DNA of 64,000 nt from an uncultured Myroides sp. GTDB taxonomy: Bacteria; Bacteroidota; Bacteroidia; Flavobacteriales; Flavobacteriaceae. Location: the NCBI GenBank assembly GCA_913777665.1, contig CAJYTF010000022.1, forward strand, positions 1 through 64,000, written 5' to 3'. Positions 35,606 through 44,079 of the stretch are shown one piece after another; positions within the stretch are counted from its first letter, which is position 1, and each line of letters begins with the position of its first letter. The notes under the pieces were generated by a model that was not told where the DNA came from, did not search any database, and saw only the letters and a program-made list of their open reading frames with translations. Both the position numbers and the translations under genes were made by a program.

Positions 35606-35978
35606 AGTTGTTTACGAATACGCTGTGATTCGAGTTGTTCCTAAGGTTGAACGTGAAGAATTTATAAATATAGGTTTGATTTTATTCAGTAAAAGAAAAC
35701 GATTCATTCGGTTTGATTATCACATTCCCGAGGAAAAAATAAAAAGTTTTTGCAACGAATTCGATTTAAACCAATTAAAAGAAAATTTAGAATCGTTTGC
35801 TAAAATTTGTTCAGGTGCAAAAGATGGCGGACCAATTGCCGCATTAGAAGCCGATGAAAAATTCCGTTGGATTACTGCTATAAAAAGTTCAAGTATTCAA
35901 TCATCAAGACCACATCCAGGTTTATCAGCAGATTTAAATGCTACGTTTGATAAATTGTATAAAGAATTGGTTTTGTAA
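35595..35978 (+). CDS. DUF3037 protein, partner of the HipA-like kinase
   Basis: A 127-aa soluble protein of the DUF3037 family: YEYAVIRVVPKVEREEFINIGLILF at the N-terminus and a conserved HPGLSADLNATFDKLY tail. The start lies inside the kinase gene (11-base overlap), giving translational coupling. The kinase/DUF3037 pairing recurs in many bacteria, so DUF3037 may be its regulator, substrate adaptor or antitoxin; that is inference. Confidence 0.87.
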   Translation: MQDKVVYEYAVIRVVPKVEREEFINIGLILFSKRKRFIRFDYHIPEEKIKSFCNEFDLNQLKENLESFAKICSGAKDGGPIAALEADEKFRWITAIKSSSIQSSRPHPGLSADLNATFDKLYKELVL

Positions 35979-35984
35979 TTTACA

Positions 35985-36014
35985 TAAAAAAGTCCTCAAT
36001 TGAGGACTTTTAGT
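35985..36014. terminator. Bidirectional terminator between DUF3037 and dodecin genes
   Basis: A perfect palindrome AAAAGTCCTCAATTGAGGACTTTT, with A and T runs on its two sides. Confidence 0.8.
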
Positions 36015-36017
36015 GTT

Positions 36018-36218
36018 TTATTCTACTCTGAATGATACTTTACAAATAACACCATAAGTTGAAATTTTACCATCGTTTACGTGACATTTCATATCTTTCA
36101 CATAAACAGAATCAATATTTCTTATTGATTTAGATGCTTCTGCAACTGCTTGTTTAACTGCATCGTCAAAACTTATTTCAGATTGAGCGATTACTTCAAT
36201 TACTTTTACAATACCCAT
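36018..36218 (-). CDS. Dodecin-family flavin-binding protein
   Basis: A 66-aa member of the dodecin family, which forms hollow dodecamers that store or buffer flavins. Family pattern is visible: KVIEVIAQSEISFDDAVKQAV, SIRNIDSVYVKDM and C-terminal KVSFRVE. By my alignment the stacking tryptophan of halophilic dodecin is replaced by Ser, so flavin stacking may differ. No promoter is clear. Confidence 0.88.
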   Translation of the reverse strand: MGIVKVIEVIAQSEISFDDAVKQAVAEASKSIRNIDSVYVKDMKCHVNDGKISTYGVICKVSFRVE

Positions 36219-36292
36219 TACAATTATTTTTTAAATTTATTAAATGTAATAAAAAAATCAGAACATTATAATACACTCATTAATATCTATCA

Positions 36293-36334
36293 TAAAAAAA
36301 CTCCTAAATAAATTTACTTTATCAGGAGTTTTTA
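36293..36334 (-). terminator. Terminator after the DUF1508 gene
   Basis: On the minus strand AAAAACTCCT pairs with AGGAGTTTTT around a long AT loop, followed by a T run. Confidence 0.7.
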
Positions 36335-36354
36335 AATTTTAAATACTTTTTCTA

Positions 36355-36681
36355 CTATTCTTCTACTACTTCAGCATCAGGTGCATTATTCATAACCGAT
36401 TGAATACCGTTTTGACATCCCGCCAATGATTCATACATTTGGCTTGAACCAATGATTTGACCGTTTGTAGCTTTTAAATTGAAATAATGTTTTCCGTTTT
36501 TAGCTTCTAAAGTTTCAAATTTACTTTCATCCTGGCTGTTTTTCTTTACAGATTCAACACCATTCATACAAGCTGCGTTGGTTGTGTAACCTTCGCTCGA
36601 TAAAATAATTTGTCCGTTAGTAGCCTTCAAATTAAACTGAAACTCTTCGTTTTTTCTTTTACTTACAACAAATTTGCCCAT
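36355..36681 (-). CDS. DUF1508 (YegP-like) protein with two tandem repeats
   Basis: A 108-aa protein made of two copies of a roughly 45-residue unit with FNLKATNGQII at its core (about residues 16 and 67), the DUF1508/YegP fold. Each repeat ends with a Cys-x-NG motif. Function unknown; such proteins are abundant, small and often stress-associated in other bacteria. No signal peptide. Confidence 0.9.
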   Translation of the reverse strand: MGKFVVSKRKNEEFQFNLKATNGQIILSSEGYTTNAACMNGVESVKKNSQDESKFETLEAKNGKHYFNLKATNGQIIGSSQMYESLAGCQNGIQSVMNNAPDAEVVEE

Positions 36682-36722
36682 GTTTTTGTTTTTAAAATTA
36701 ATAAATGAATTTGTTTTAAATC

Positions 36723-37853
36723 TTATTTAATAAAATCTAAAACCGTTGAAGTTATAAAATCAATCTGATCTTTTTCTAATTCGGTATGCATTGGTAAGGC
36801 AATAACCTGATCTGCAAACAGATTGGTTACCGGAAAATCGGCATCATTGTATCGAGCATCGGCATACGCTTTTTGCTTGTGCAACGGAATTGGGTAATAA
36901 ATAGCACACGGAATTCCTTTTTCTTGCAAATGTGTTAAAAGTGCATCGCGCTTACCGTTGGTAATTCTCATAACATATTGGTGAAAAACGTGATCGTCTC
37001 CTTCAATATCAAATGCCGGCGTAATAATATTTTCATTTACAGAAAAAGCATCGTTATAAGCCTTCGCAGCATTTTTTCGTGCTGTATTATATGTATCTAA
37101 AAGTGGTAATTTTGCATTTAAAACTACTGCTTGGATACTGTCTAAGCGTGAATTTACTCCCACAACATCGTGATGATAACGTTCGTACATTCCGTGATTC
37201 ACAATACCGCGAATGGTATGCGCCAAATCATCATCATTGGTAAAGATCGCACCACCATCGCCATAACATCCTAAATTTTTAGAAGGGAAAAACGATGTGG
37301 CACCAACATGACCAATAGCTCCCACTTTTGATTTAGTACCATTAGCCGATGTATAATTAGCACCTATCGCTTGTGCATTGTCTTCTATCACAAATAAATT
37401 ATGTTCTTTTGCCAAATCCATAATTGCATCCATATTTGCTGCACGACCGAATAAATGAACCGGAACAATTGCTTTGGTTTTTGGTGTTATGGCTTTTTTA
37501 ATGGCATCTACCGAAATGTTCATAGAATCTTCTTCCACATCAACCAAAACAGGAACCAATCCTAACAACGCAACAACTTCAACCGTTGCAGCAAAAGTAA
37601 AATTAGCAGTAATAACCTCATCACCAAGTTTTAAACCCAAGCCCATCATTGCAATTTGCAAAGCATCGGTTCCGTTAGCACAAGGAATTACGTGTTTAAC
37701 GTCCAAATACTGTTCTAAATTCTTTTGAAACTCATGAACTTTTGGCCCGTTAATGTAGGTTGTTGTGTCCAACACTTCTTGAATACCGGCGTTTACAATT
37801 TCTTTTATATCATCGTATTGACTTTTTAAGTCAACCATTTGTAGTTTTTTCAT
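36723..37853 (-). CDS. DegT/DnrJ/EryC1/StrS-family aminotransferase
   Basis: A 376-aa PLP enzyme that transaminates a keto-sugar nucleotide. FVIEDNAQAIGA carries the cofactor-binding Asp, and SFFPSKNLGCYGDGG the Schiff-base lysine; NHGMYERYHHDVVGVNSRLD is the family substrate loop. The WbpE/VioA-like layout suggests amino-sugar synthesis for surface glycan. It is not in a sugar cluster here. I chose the ATG at 37853 (MKKLQMVDLKSQ), seven residues after an in-frame upstream start. Confidence 0.93.
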   Translation of the reverse strand: MKKLQMVDLKSQYDDIKEIVNAGIQEVLDTTTYINGPKVHEFQKNLEQYLDVKHVIPCANGTDALQIAMMGLGLKLGDEVITANFTFAATVEVVALLGLVPVLVDVEEDSMNISVDAIKKAITPKTKAIVPVHLFGRAANMDAIMDLAKEHNLFVIEDNAQAIGANYTSANGTKSKVGAIGHVGATSFFPSKNLGCYGDGGAIFTNDDDLAHTIRGIVNHGMYERYHHDVVGVNSRLDSIQAVVLNAKLPLLDTYNTARKNAAKAYNDAFSVNENIITPAFDIEGDDHVFHQYVMRITNGKRDALLTHLQEKGIPCAIYYPIPLHKQKAYADARYNDADFPVTNLFADQVIALPMHTELEKDQIDFITSTVLDFIK

Positions 37854-37871
37854 TATTGAAAATTTGATACG

Positions 37872-37879
37872 CAAAGGTA
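37872..37879 (-). promoter_or_regulatory. -7 box of the DegT aminotransferase gene
   Basis: TACCTTTG on the minus strand, 18 bases before the ATG. Confidence 0.55.
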
Positions 37880-37905
37880 AAAAAACCGCTCGAATTATTT
37901 TATAG

Positions 37906-38367
37906 TTAGCCGTTTAAAACAACATTTTTTAAAGCTTCTAACGCTTTTGGATAGATGTTTTTAAAATAATCTAAATATTCATCGATTACATCAATATCAA
38001 CCGTAACTTTTGTGCTGCCGTTATTTTCTGTAAAGGTATAATTTTCGTGACCTCCCGCCCATTTTTCAACCATTTCGCCTTCAGTAACTTCTTCATTCCC
38101 CTGAACAAAACCGTAATGACGAACGGAAACAAATTCTGCCGGATTATTTTCTTCTACCTGCGAAATCATGCCTGCTTTCTCTCCTTTTTCATCGGTTCCA
38201 ACAAAATAAATTTTGTCGCCTTTGTTCCAGCTGCCTTCATAAGTTGATGTCGGGTTAAAAACCGAAGCCCAGCTTTCATAGGTGCTTTTATCGTTCAAAC
38301 CAAGCATTGCTTCATAAACTTTCTGTGCAGGTGCCGGAATATCAATTGTAAACTGTAATTTTTCCAT
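37906..38367 (-). CDS. SRPBCC/START-domain protein (AHSA1-like)
   Basis: A 153-aa small-ligand-binding fold. MEKLQFTIDIPAPAQKVYEAMLG is the typical first strand and helix, GSWNKGDKIYFVG the central hairpin, and the long C-terminal helix ends NVVLNG. Ligand unknown. I use the ATG at 38367; the longer form only adds six residues. Confidence 0.87.
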   Translation of the reverse strand: MEKLQFTIDIPAPAQKVYEAMLGLNDKSTYESWASVFNPTSTYEGSWNKGDKIYFVGTDEKGEKAGMISQVEENNPAEFVSVRHYGFVQGNEEVTEGEMVEKWAGGHENYTFTENNGSTKVTVDIDVIDEYLDYFKNIYPKALEALKNVVLNG

Positions 38368-38407
38368 ACTAATAATTTTTGTCAAACTTTAAATGTTCAT
38401 TGTAACT

Positions 38408-38415
38408 CAAATTTA
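38408..38415 (-). promoter_or_regulatory. -7 box of the SRPBCC gene
   Basis: TAAATTTG on the minus strand, 40 bases before the ATG, in the spacer shared with divergent waaA. A TATTTTTA box for waaA is at 38468-38475. Confidence 0.45.
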
Positions 38416-38493
38416 ATAAATTACAATCTTTAAAATCTTTTCATAAGACAATTTATAAGGTAATTTGTATTTTTACAGCAATAATAAATTTTC

Positions 38494-39726
38494 ATGAAAT
38501 TTCTTTATCAGTTAGGCATCAATTTAGCGGCACTTTTACTGCCGGTTTCCCGATTTTTCAGTCCGAAAATGAAATTGTTTGTCGATGGCAGAAAGCAATC
38601 CTTTGCTGTTTTAGAAAATCAGATCGATAAAAATCAAGAATACATTTGGTTTCATGTGGCATCGTTAGGCGAATACGAGCAAGGTTTGCCGGTGATGGAA
38701 GAAATTAAAGCGAAATATCCCGAATACAAATTGTTGCTGACGTTTTTTTCTCCGTCGGGATTCGAAATCAGAAAGAACAATAAAATTGCCGATATTACTA
38801 TTTATCTTCCGTTAGATACAAAGCAGAATGTGAAGCGCTTTTTGGATCTTGTTCAGCCTAAAATGGTATTCTTTATAAAGTATGAGTTTTGGCCGAATTA
38901 TCTGTACGAACTTAAAAACAGAAATATTCCTACCTATTTAATTTCAGGGATTTTCCGTAAAAACCAATTGTTCTTTAAATGGTACGGCGGTTTTTACAGA
39001 AATGCTTTAAAGAGTTTCAATCACTTTTTTCTTCAGAACGATGTATCAGCTCAACTGCTTAAATCAATCAATTTTGATAATTCAACGGTAAATGGCGATA
39101 CTCGTTTTGATCGTGTGGCACAGATTGTAGAACGTGCACAACCGCTAGATTTTATTGCAGAATTTAAAAACAACACAACAACAATTGTTATTGGAAGTTC
39201 GTGGATCGATGATGAAAATGTTTATCTACCCTACCTTAATAATAGTAAAAACGTAAAATTTATTATTGCTCCGCATAATATTAAGGAAGAAGAAATTACG
39301 CGTTTGATTTCTAAAATTGATAAAAAAACGGTTCGATACTCCAACTACAAAGCCGAAGTTTTAAAAGATGCCGAAGTTTTTATTATTGATACCATTGGGA
39401 TTCTAACGCAGGTTTACGCCTATGCCGATATTGCGTATGTTGGCGGTGCTTTTAAAACCGGATTACACAATATTTTAGAACCTGCAACTTATGGAACGCC
39501 TGTAGTTATTGGTCCGAAGTATTCAAAATTTCAAGAGGCTAAAGATTTAGTTGCATTAGGAAGTTGCCTAGTTGTGAACAATACAGAAGAATTATCTGGA
39601 ATTTTTAATCGATTAATTTCTGATGATGATTATAGAAATGAGTTGGGTACAAAAAACCGAGAGTTTGTATTGAAAAACAAAGATGCTACTAAAGTTATTA
39701 TGGATTTTATTGGAAAAACTATTTAA
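38494..39726 (+). CDS. waaA: 3-deoxy-D-manno-octulosonic acid (Kdo) transferase
   Basis: Attaches Kdo to lipid A precursors in lipopolysaccharide synthesis. 410 aa GT-B enzyme with an N-terminal membrane anchor (about residues 5-22), HVASLGEYEQGLPVMEEIK (about 54) carrying the catalytic acidic residue, and the C-terminal VGGAFKTGLHNILEPA nucleotide-binding motif (about 318). The 3' end overlaps the convergent small membrane gene by 3 bases. Works downstream of kdsD at 14.3 kb. Confidence 0.95.
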   Translation: MKFLYQLGINLAALLLPVSRFFSPKMKLFVDGRKQSFAVLENQIDKNQEYIWFHVASLGEYEQGLPVMEEIKAKYPEYKLLLTFFSPSGFEIRKNNKIADITIYLPLDTKQNVKRFLDLVQPKMVFFIKYEFWPNYLYELKNRNIPTYLISGIFRKNQLFFKWYGGFYRNALKSFNHFFLQNDVSAQLLKSINFDNSTVNGDTRFDRVAQIVERAQPLDFIAEFKNNTTTIVIGSSWIDDENVYLPYLNNSKNVKFIIAPHNIKEEEITRLISKIDKKTVRYSNYKAEVLKDAEVFIIDTIGILTQVYAYADIAYVGGAFKTGLHNILEPATYGTPVVIGPKYSKFQEAKDLVALGSCLVVNNTEELSGIFNRLISDDDYRNELGTKNREFVLKNKDATKVIMDFIGKTI

Positions 39727-39944
39727 GCTTTTCTGCGGTTTACATAAAAATTTACAATGTAAAAAAGTGATGAAACAATGGGTACAAAGAAAAAAGCTGC
39801 AATCCATACCGCTTTTGATATTGAAGTTTCTCGTTGATTTTTAATTAAAAGCACGCATGCCCAAACAAACGGAATAACCATTGCAATCGGAATTAATTGC
39901 CAGAAGAAAAGCCCAAAACTAAAATCGTTCACTAATTTTTCCAT
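39723..39944 (-). CDS. Small membrane protein, PLDc_N-like, 73 aa
   Basis: Two hydrophobic segments (about residues 11-33 and 44-66) with the WAFxPIVSSLFYIVNFY pattern of the phospholipase-D N-terminal-like family; ends in a basic NRRKA. Function unknown. Its stop codon overlaps the waaA stop, giving convergent tail-to-tail genes. Confidence 0.78.
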   Translation of the reverse strand: MEKLVNDFSFGLFFWQLIPIAMVIPFVWACVLLIKNQRETSISKAVWIAAFFFVPIVSSLFYIVNFYVNRRKA

Positions 39945-39968
39945 AATTTTAAGTTTATTTTCAAAGAT

Positions 39969-40409
39969 ATGATAAAATTCGAACTCTTAAAAACCGAAAC
40001 CATTCCTGCAGTTGTAAACCTAATGATTGATTTTTATGCAATTGATGGTTATCCTATAAACAAAGAAACCACTACTAACCTGTTTTTTGAATTTTTAAAC
40101 AAACCCGAAGCCGGTAAATGTTTTGTAATTACATACAACAACGAAATTTGCGGTTATACTATTTTGGTTCAATTCTTTAGTTTTGAAATGAGCGGAAATG
40201 TGCTTTTGTTAGATGAATTGTATATCGATACTAACTATCAGGGAAAAGGAATCGGTAAAAAAGCAATGGAATTTATCAAACAATTTGCACAAACCAACAA
40301 CTACAAAAAAATTGTTTTAGAAGTGGAGCCGCATAATCAACGCGCTATTCAACTTTACGAAAAAGAACAATTTAAAAAACACAAACGCGATTTAATGATT
40401 TTTCCGTAA
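39969..40409 (+). CDS. GNAT-family N-acetyltransferase
   Basis: A 146-aa acetyl-CoA-dependent acyltransferase. LLLDELYIDTNYQGKGIGKKAMEFI (about residues 80-103) is the acetyl-CoA site with its Q/RxxGxG/A motif, and VEPHNQRAIQLYEKEQF the C-terminal GNAT motif. Substrate unknown. Overlaps the convergent DUF2809 gene by 18 bases. Confidence 0.9.
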   Translation: MIKFELLKTETIPAVVNLMIDFYAIDGYPINKETTTNLFFEFLNKPEAGKCFVITYNNEICGYTILVQFFSFEMSGNVLLLDELYIDTNYQGKGIGKKAMEFIKQFAQTNNYKKIVLEVEPHNQRAIQLYEKEQFKKHKRDLMIFP

Positions 40410-40772
40410 ATCTTTATCCAGTAAAAACAAAAATCCAAAACCAATTACATAGCAAAGTAAATCCCACCACGAAAACGATGTTCCAATAACAATTCGTGCC
40501 AGCTTGTTACCTTCTAATCCTAAAACAGTTACCAATTTAAAATACTGGCCAATTTCTACAGAAAAGGCAAATGCCAAGGTAACCCACGCAATGTAAATAG
40601 GTTTGCAGTTTACAAAAGCGCGTATAAAATAATACACAAACCAAATTACAATGATATCGCCCACAAACGGGCGAATAAAATTATCGTGTACAAAAAGTGC
40701 AATGTATACCTCAACCGCAAAAATGACCAGCATTAGTGTAAAATAGCGCAAATTAAATCTTAAAAACTTCAT
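40392..40772 (-). CDS. DUF2809 membrane protein
   Basis: A 126-aa protein with four hydrophobic helices, in which RYFTLMLVIFAVEVYIALFVHD opens and SFSWWDLLCYVIGF closes the family core. Function unknown. It overlaps the GNAT gene tail to tail. Confidence 0.85.
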   Translation of the reverse strand: MKFLRFNLRYFTLMLVIFAVEVYIALFVHDNFIRPFVGDIIVIWFVYYFIRAFVNCKPIYIAWVTLAFAFSVEIGQYFKLVTVLGLEGNKLARIVIGTSFSWWDLLCYVIGFGFLFLLDKDLRKNH

Positions 40773-40821
40773 AAATGCAGGCTAATAAACATCAAACATA
40801 AAAAAATCGTTTTAAAATTCG

Positions 40822-40829
40822 TACCTTGG
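40822..40829 (+). promoter_or_regulatory. -7-like box for the S46 peptidase gene
   Basis: TACCTTGG, one mismatch from TAnnTTTG, 37 bases before the ATG. Confidence 0.35.
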
Positions 40830-40866
40830 GCATTCAAATTTTTCACTCTTTTAACAAATCTAAAAA

Positions 40867-43029
40867 ATGAAAAAATTACTACGAGCGCTCGTATTATTTG
40901 TTTCTTTTCCAATTTTCGCCCAACAAGGTGGCATGTGGGTTCCTTCTTTATTAAAAGGAATGAACGAAAAGGAAATGAAAAGCCTTGGAATGAAAATGTC
41001 GGTTACCGATATTTATGATGTTAACAATTCAAGTTTAAAAGATGCGGTTCCGCAATTTAATGGCGGCTGTACAGCAGAAGTGATCTCATCTAAAGGATTA
41101 TTGCTTACAAACCACCACTGTGGTTACGGAGAAATTCAATCGCATTCAACGGTAGAACACGATTATTTACAAGACGGTTTTTGGGCAAAATCTTACGAAG
41201 AAGAATTACCAAATCCAGATCTTGAAGTTACTTTTATTGTAAGCATTCACGATGTTACCAAAGAAATAATGAACGGTGTTGATGCTATAAACGGCGAAGC
41301 AGAAAAGAAAGCTGCGGTTCAGAAAAACATCAACGATTTACAGAAATCATACAAACGCGAAGCTTGGCAAAGTGTTATGATTCGTACCTTTTTTGAAGGA
41401 AACCAATACATGCTGTTTGTAACTGAATCTTTTGAAGATGTTCGTTTGGTTGGTGCACCACCATCATCCATCGGAAAATTTGGGTCGGATACTGATAACT
41501 GGGTTTGGCCTCGCCATACCGGAGATTTCTCTTTGTTTAGAATTTATGCCGATAAAAATAACCGACCTGCAAAATATTCAAAAGACAATGTGCCTTACAC
41601 GCCGAAACATTTTTTACCGGTTTCGATTAACGGTGTAGAGCAAAACGATTTTACAATGGTTTACGGTTATCCGGGCAGAACGCAGGAATACCTTCCGTCT
41701 TTTGCGGTGGAACAAATTGTGAACGATTTAAATCCGGCAAAAATTGAAATTCGTGATAAAGCGTTGAAAGTTGCCGATGGATTTATGCGTCAGGATCAGG
41801 CAATCAAAATTCAGTATGCTTCAAAATACGCAAGTATTGCAAACTATTGGAAAAAATGGATTGGCGAAAGTCAGGGTTTAAAAAAATCGAATGCCGTTGC
41901 GATTAAAAAATCGTTCGAACAAGAGTTCATTAAACGTGCAAAAGAAAAAAATAAAATGAACGAATACGGTAATTTGTTGCCACAGTTCGAAAAAATCTAT
42001 AAAGACATTACTCCTTATACATTATCACGCGATTATTTCCAAGAAGTTGTTTTAAGAAATAACGAATTATTATCGGTTGGTTTCCGTTTGTATCAATTAG
42101 AAAACGCATTTACAAAAGGTGGCGAACAAGCTTTTAACGACCGTAAAGACAATTTAATTAAAGGATTAGAATCTTTATATAAAGACTATAATAAAGATGT
42201 TGACCACGGAATTTTCAATGAAACAGTAAAATTGTACGGAACTAAAGCTCCGGCAAACCTTACGCCTTCATCTATTAAAGATAAAGATTATGTTGCTTTA
42301 GGTAACGATATTTACAGCAAATCTGCATTAACATCTTACGACGGTTTAAAAAAATTAATGAACGGAAAAGCTGCCGATGTGGTGAAAAACATACAGAAAG
42401 ATCCGGGTTATATATTAGCGAAAAGTTTAGCAGACAACTATTTCAACAACATTGCACCAAGCTACGATAAAATGGCTTTAGAATTAGAAAGTTTGCAACG
42501 TACTTATATGAAAGCGCAATTGGAATTATTTCCAGATGCCCGAATTTTCCCAGACGCCAACTCAACTTTACGCGTTACTTACGGAAAAGTAAACGGCTAC
42601 CAACCAAGCGATGCTGTTACTTACAGCCATGTTACTTATTTGGATGGAGTGATGGAAAAATATGTTCCGGGTGATTATGAGTTTGATGTTCCGCAAAAAC
42701 TGATTGATTTGTATAACACCAAAGACTTTGGTCCGTATGCAGATAAAAACGGAAAATTACCTGTAAACTTTATTGCTACCAACCACACAACAGGCGGAAA
42801 TTCTGGTTCACCGGCAATTGATGCACACGGTAATTTAATAGGATTGAATTTTGACCGTGTTTGGGAAGGAACAATGAGCGATATTCATTATGATCCGGCT
42901 ATTTGCAGAAACATTATGGTTGATGCACGCTATATTTTGTTCGTTATTGATAAATATGCGGGAGCAAAACACCTGATTGAGGAGATGAAAATTGTAAAAC
43001 CTAAAGAAACAAAGAAAGCAAAGCGCTAA
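40867..43029 (+). CDS. S46-family dipeptidyl peptidase, DPP11 type
   Basis: A 720-aa exported serine peptidase that releases dipeptides from protein N-termini in the periplasm. Signal peptide ends IFAQQ. Catalytic His lies in TNHHCGYG (about residue 83) and Ser646 in GGNSGSP. Arg664 in NFDRVWEG stands 18 residues after the serine, as in Porphyromonas DPP11 (Ser655, Arg673), which selects Asp and Glu at P1; DPP7 has Gly there. So Asp/Glu specificity is likely. Monocistronic. Confidence 0.93.
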   Translation: MKKLLRALVLFVSFPIFAQQGGMWVPSLLKGMNEKEMKSLGMKMSVTDIYDVNNSSLKDAVPQFNGGCTAEVISSKGLLLTNHHCGYGEIQSHSTVEHDYLQDGFWAKSYEEELPNPDLEVTFIVSIHDVTKEIMNGVDAINGEAEKKAAVQKNINDLQKSYKREAWQSVMIRTFFEGNQYMLFVTESFEDVRLVGAPPSSIGKFGSDTDNWVWPRHTGDFSLFRIYADKNNRPAKYSKDNVPYTPKHFLPVSINGVEQNDFTMVYGYPGRTQEYLPSFAVEQIVNDLNPAKIEIRDKALKVADGFMRQDQAIKIQYASKYASIANYWKKWIGESQGLKKSNAVAIKKSFEQEFIKRAKEKNKMNEYGNLLPQFEKIYKDITPYTLSRDYFQEVVLRNNELLSVGFRLYQLENAFTKGGEQAFNDRKDNLIKGLESLYKDYNKDVDHGIFNETVKLYGTKAPANLTPSSIKDKDYVALGNDIYSKSALTSYDGLKKLMNGKAADVVKNIQKDPGYILAKSLADNYFNNIAPSYDKMALELESLQRTYMKAQLELFPDARIFPDANSTLRVTYGKVNGYQPSDAVTYSHVTYLDGVMEKYVPGDYEFDVPQKLIDLYNTKDFGPYADKNGKLPVNFIATNHTTGGNSGSPAIDAHGNLIGLNFDRVWEGTMSDIHYDPAICRNIMVDARYILFVIDKYAGAKHLIEEMKIVKPKETKKAKR

Positions 43030-43083
43030 AAAACAGCTTTTTACGCACCATAAATATTTTATAAAAAAAAATACAAAAAAATA

Positions 43084-43111
43084 TTGTGGTATTAAAAAAT
43101 TCATATCTTTG
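43084..43111 (+). promoter_or_regulatory. Promoter of the repetitive lipoprotein gene
   Basis: TATCTTTG (43104-43111), a perfect TAnnTTTG, with TTG (43084-43086) 17 bases upstream. One of the better promoters in the window; the start is about 30 bases before the ATG. Confidence 0.7.
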
Positions 43112-43146
43112 TAGAGAATTAATAATTAACTTTTATAATTAAAAAA

Positions 43147-43383
43147 ATGAAAAAATTAGCATTATCATTAGTATTAGTAGCTTCAGTTGCATTCGTATCT
43201 TGTAAAGATACAGCTAAAGAAACTACAACTGAAGAAACTACAGTTGAAACTACAACTACAGAAGCTCCAGTTGTTGAAGAGGCTCCAGTTGTTGAAGAAA
43301 CTACTACTACAACAGAAACTACTACTGAAGCTGCTCCAGCTACAGAAGCTGCTCCAGCTACAGAGGCTGCTCCAGCTAAGTAA
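43147..43383 (+). CDS. Low-complexity Thr/Glu/Ala/Pro lipoprotein, 78 aa
   Basis: Signal peptide with lipobox FVSC (Cys20), then a mature part consisting almost wholly of Thr/Glu runs and VVEEAP and AAPATE repeats. There is no folded domain, so it is probably a flexible surface spacer or an abundant structural lipoprotein. The strong promoter and terminator suggest high expression. The DNA repeat can expand or contract, so length may vary between strains. Confidence 0.85.
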   Translation: MKKLALSLVLVASVAFVSCKDTAKETTTEETTVETTTTEAPVVEEAPVVEETTTTTETTTEAAPATEAAPATEAAPAK

Positions 43384-43408
43384 TTTCTAGTTAAGATAGA
43401 AAACTAAT

Positions 43409-43434
43409 TAAGCCTTGCATTGCAAGGCTTTTTT
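43409..43434 (+). terminator. Terminator after the repetitive lipoprotein gene
   Basis: AGCCTTGC pairs with GCAAGGCT around ATT, then a T run. Confidence 0.88.
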
Positions 43435-43584
43435 GTTGGATTAAATTCTGATTATAAAACCTGTCGGAAATTTATCTTTTTGATTCTTCGCTCCATTTCA
43501 ATTCGTTCTGAATAACAGAAAAAAAACAATTATAAAGATTATGGAAATTAAGGTTTTAAAATCAAGCATTAAATAAATTCAAAT

Positions 43585-43619
43585 AAAAAAGGATGCTTCA
43601 ATTGAAACATCCTTTTTTA
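43585..43619 (-). terminator. Terminator after the 147-aa gene
   Basis: On the minus strand AAAAAGGATG pairs with CATCCTTTTT through an inner TTCAATTGAA palindrome; a T run follows. Confidence 0.78.
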
Positions 43620-44063
43620 TTAGTTAACCGTTGTTGGGTTTAACGGTATTGCCAAATCTTGCTTAATAAACTCGCCACCAATCATTGGAATAAACAAGCG
43701 GTTGTATTTATGACCTTCTGTTTTAGTATGTAATACACCACGTGTTGTATTCATTGTAAACATTGCCAATTCTTGTAACAAGCCTTTAGGTAAAATTAAT
43801 TGCTCGCCTTTAACGAAGAATTCCCATCCTGCAGGTTCAAATTCAAATTCACAAGAAACAGCTACATCAATAACTTCAACTTTGTCTAATAAAAACTTGA
43901 ATTTAGCAATAGTTTTTACAAACTTTTTGTCATTGTTAACGCCAAACTGAAAATCAAAATTTAAATCTAAAGTTCCGTTTTCTGTGTCAACTTCATTTAA
44001 TTTAAATTCTTCTGTTGTAATATTAATTAATCTGAAATTAATATTTACCGGTTGTTCACTCAT
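43620..44063 (-). CDS. Hypothetical protein, 147 aa, beta-rich
   Basis: A soluble beta-rich protein. The pattern of long amphipathic strands followed by FFVKGEQLILPKGLLQELAMFTMNTTRGVLHTKTE loosely recalls SecB-like chaperone folds, but I do not see enough to assign it. No signal peptide. Begins 16 bases after the GH3-family gene, so probably the second gene of that operon. Confidence 0.75.
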   Translation of the reverse strand: MSEQPVNINFRLINITTEEFKLNEVDTENGTLDLNFDFQFGVNNDKKFVKTIAKFKFLLDKVEVIDVAVSCEFEFEPAGWEFFVKGEQLILPKGLLQELAMFTMNTTRGVLHTKTEGHKYNRLFIPMIGGEFIKQDLAIPLNPTTVN

Positions 44064-44079
44064 AATATTTATTTGATAT

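Noticed and set aside
43187..43390. Leu/Gln-rich second reading frame inside the repetitive lipoprotein gene
   Set aside because: A frame-shifted shadow of low-complexity DNA; it has no signal or promoter of its own.
43540..43575. Ten-codon reading frame in the spacer after the repetitive lipoprotein gene
   Set aside because: Short frames are expected by chance; no promoter or conservation can be shown.
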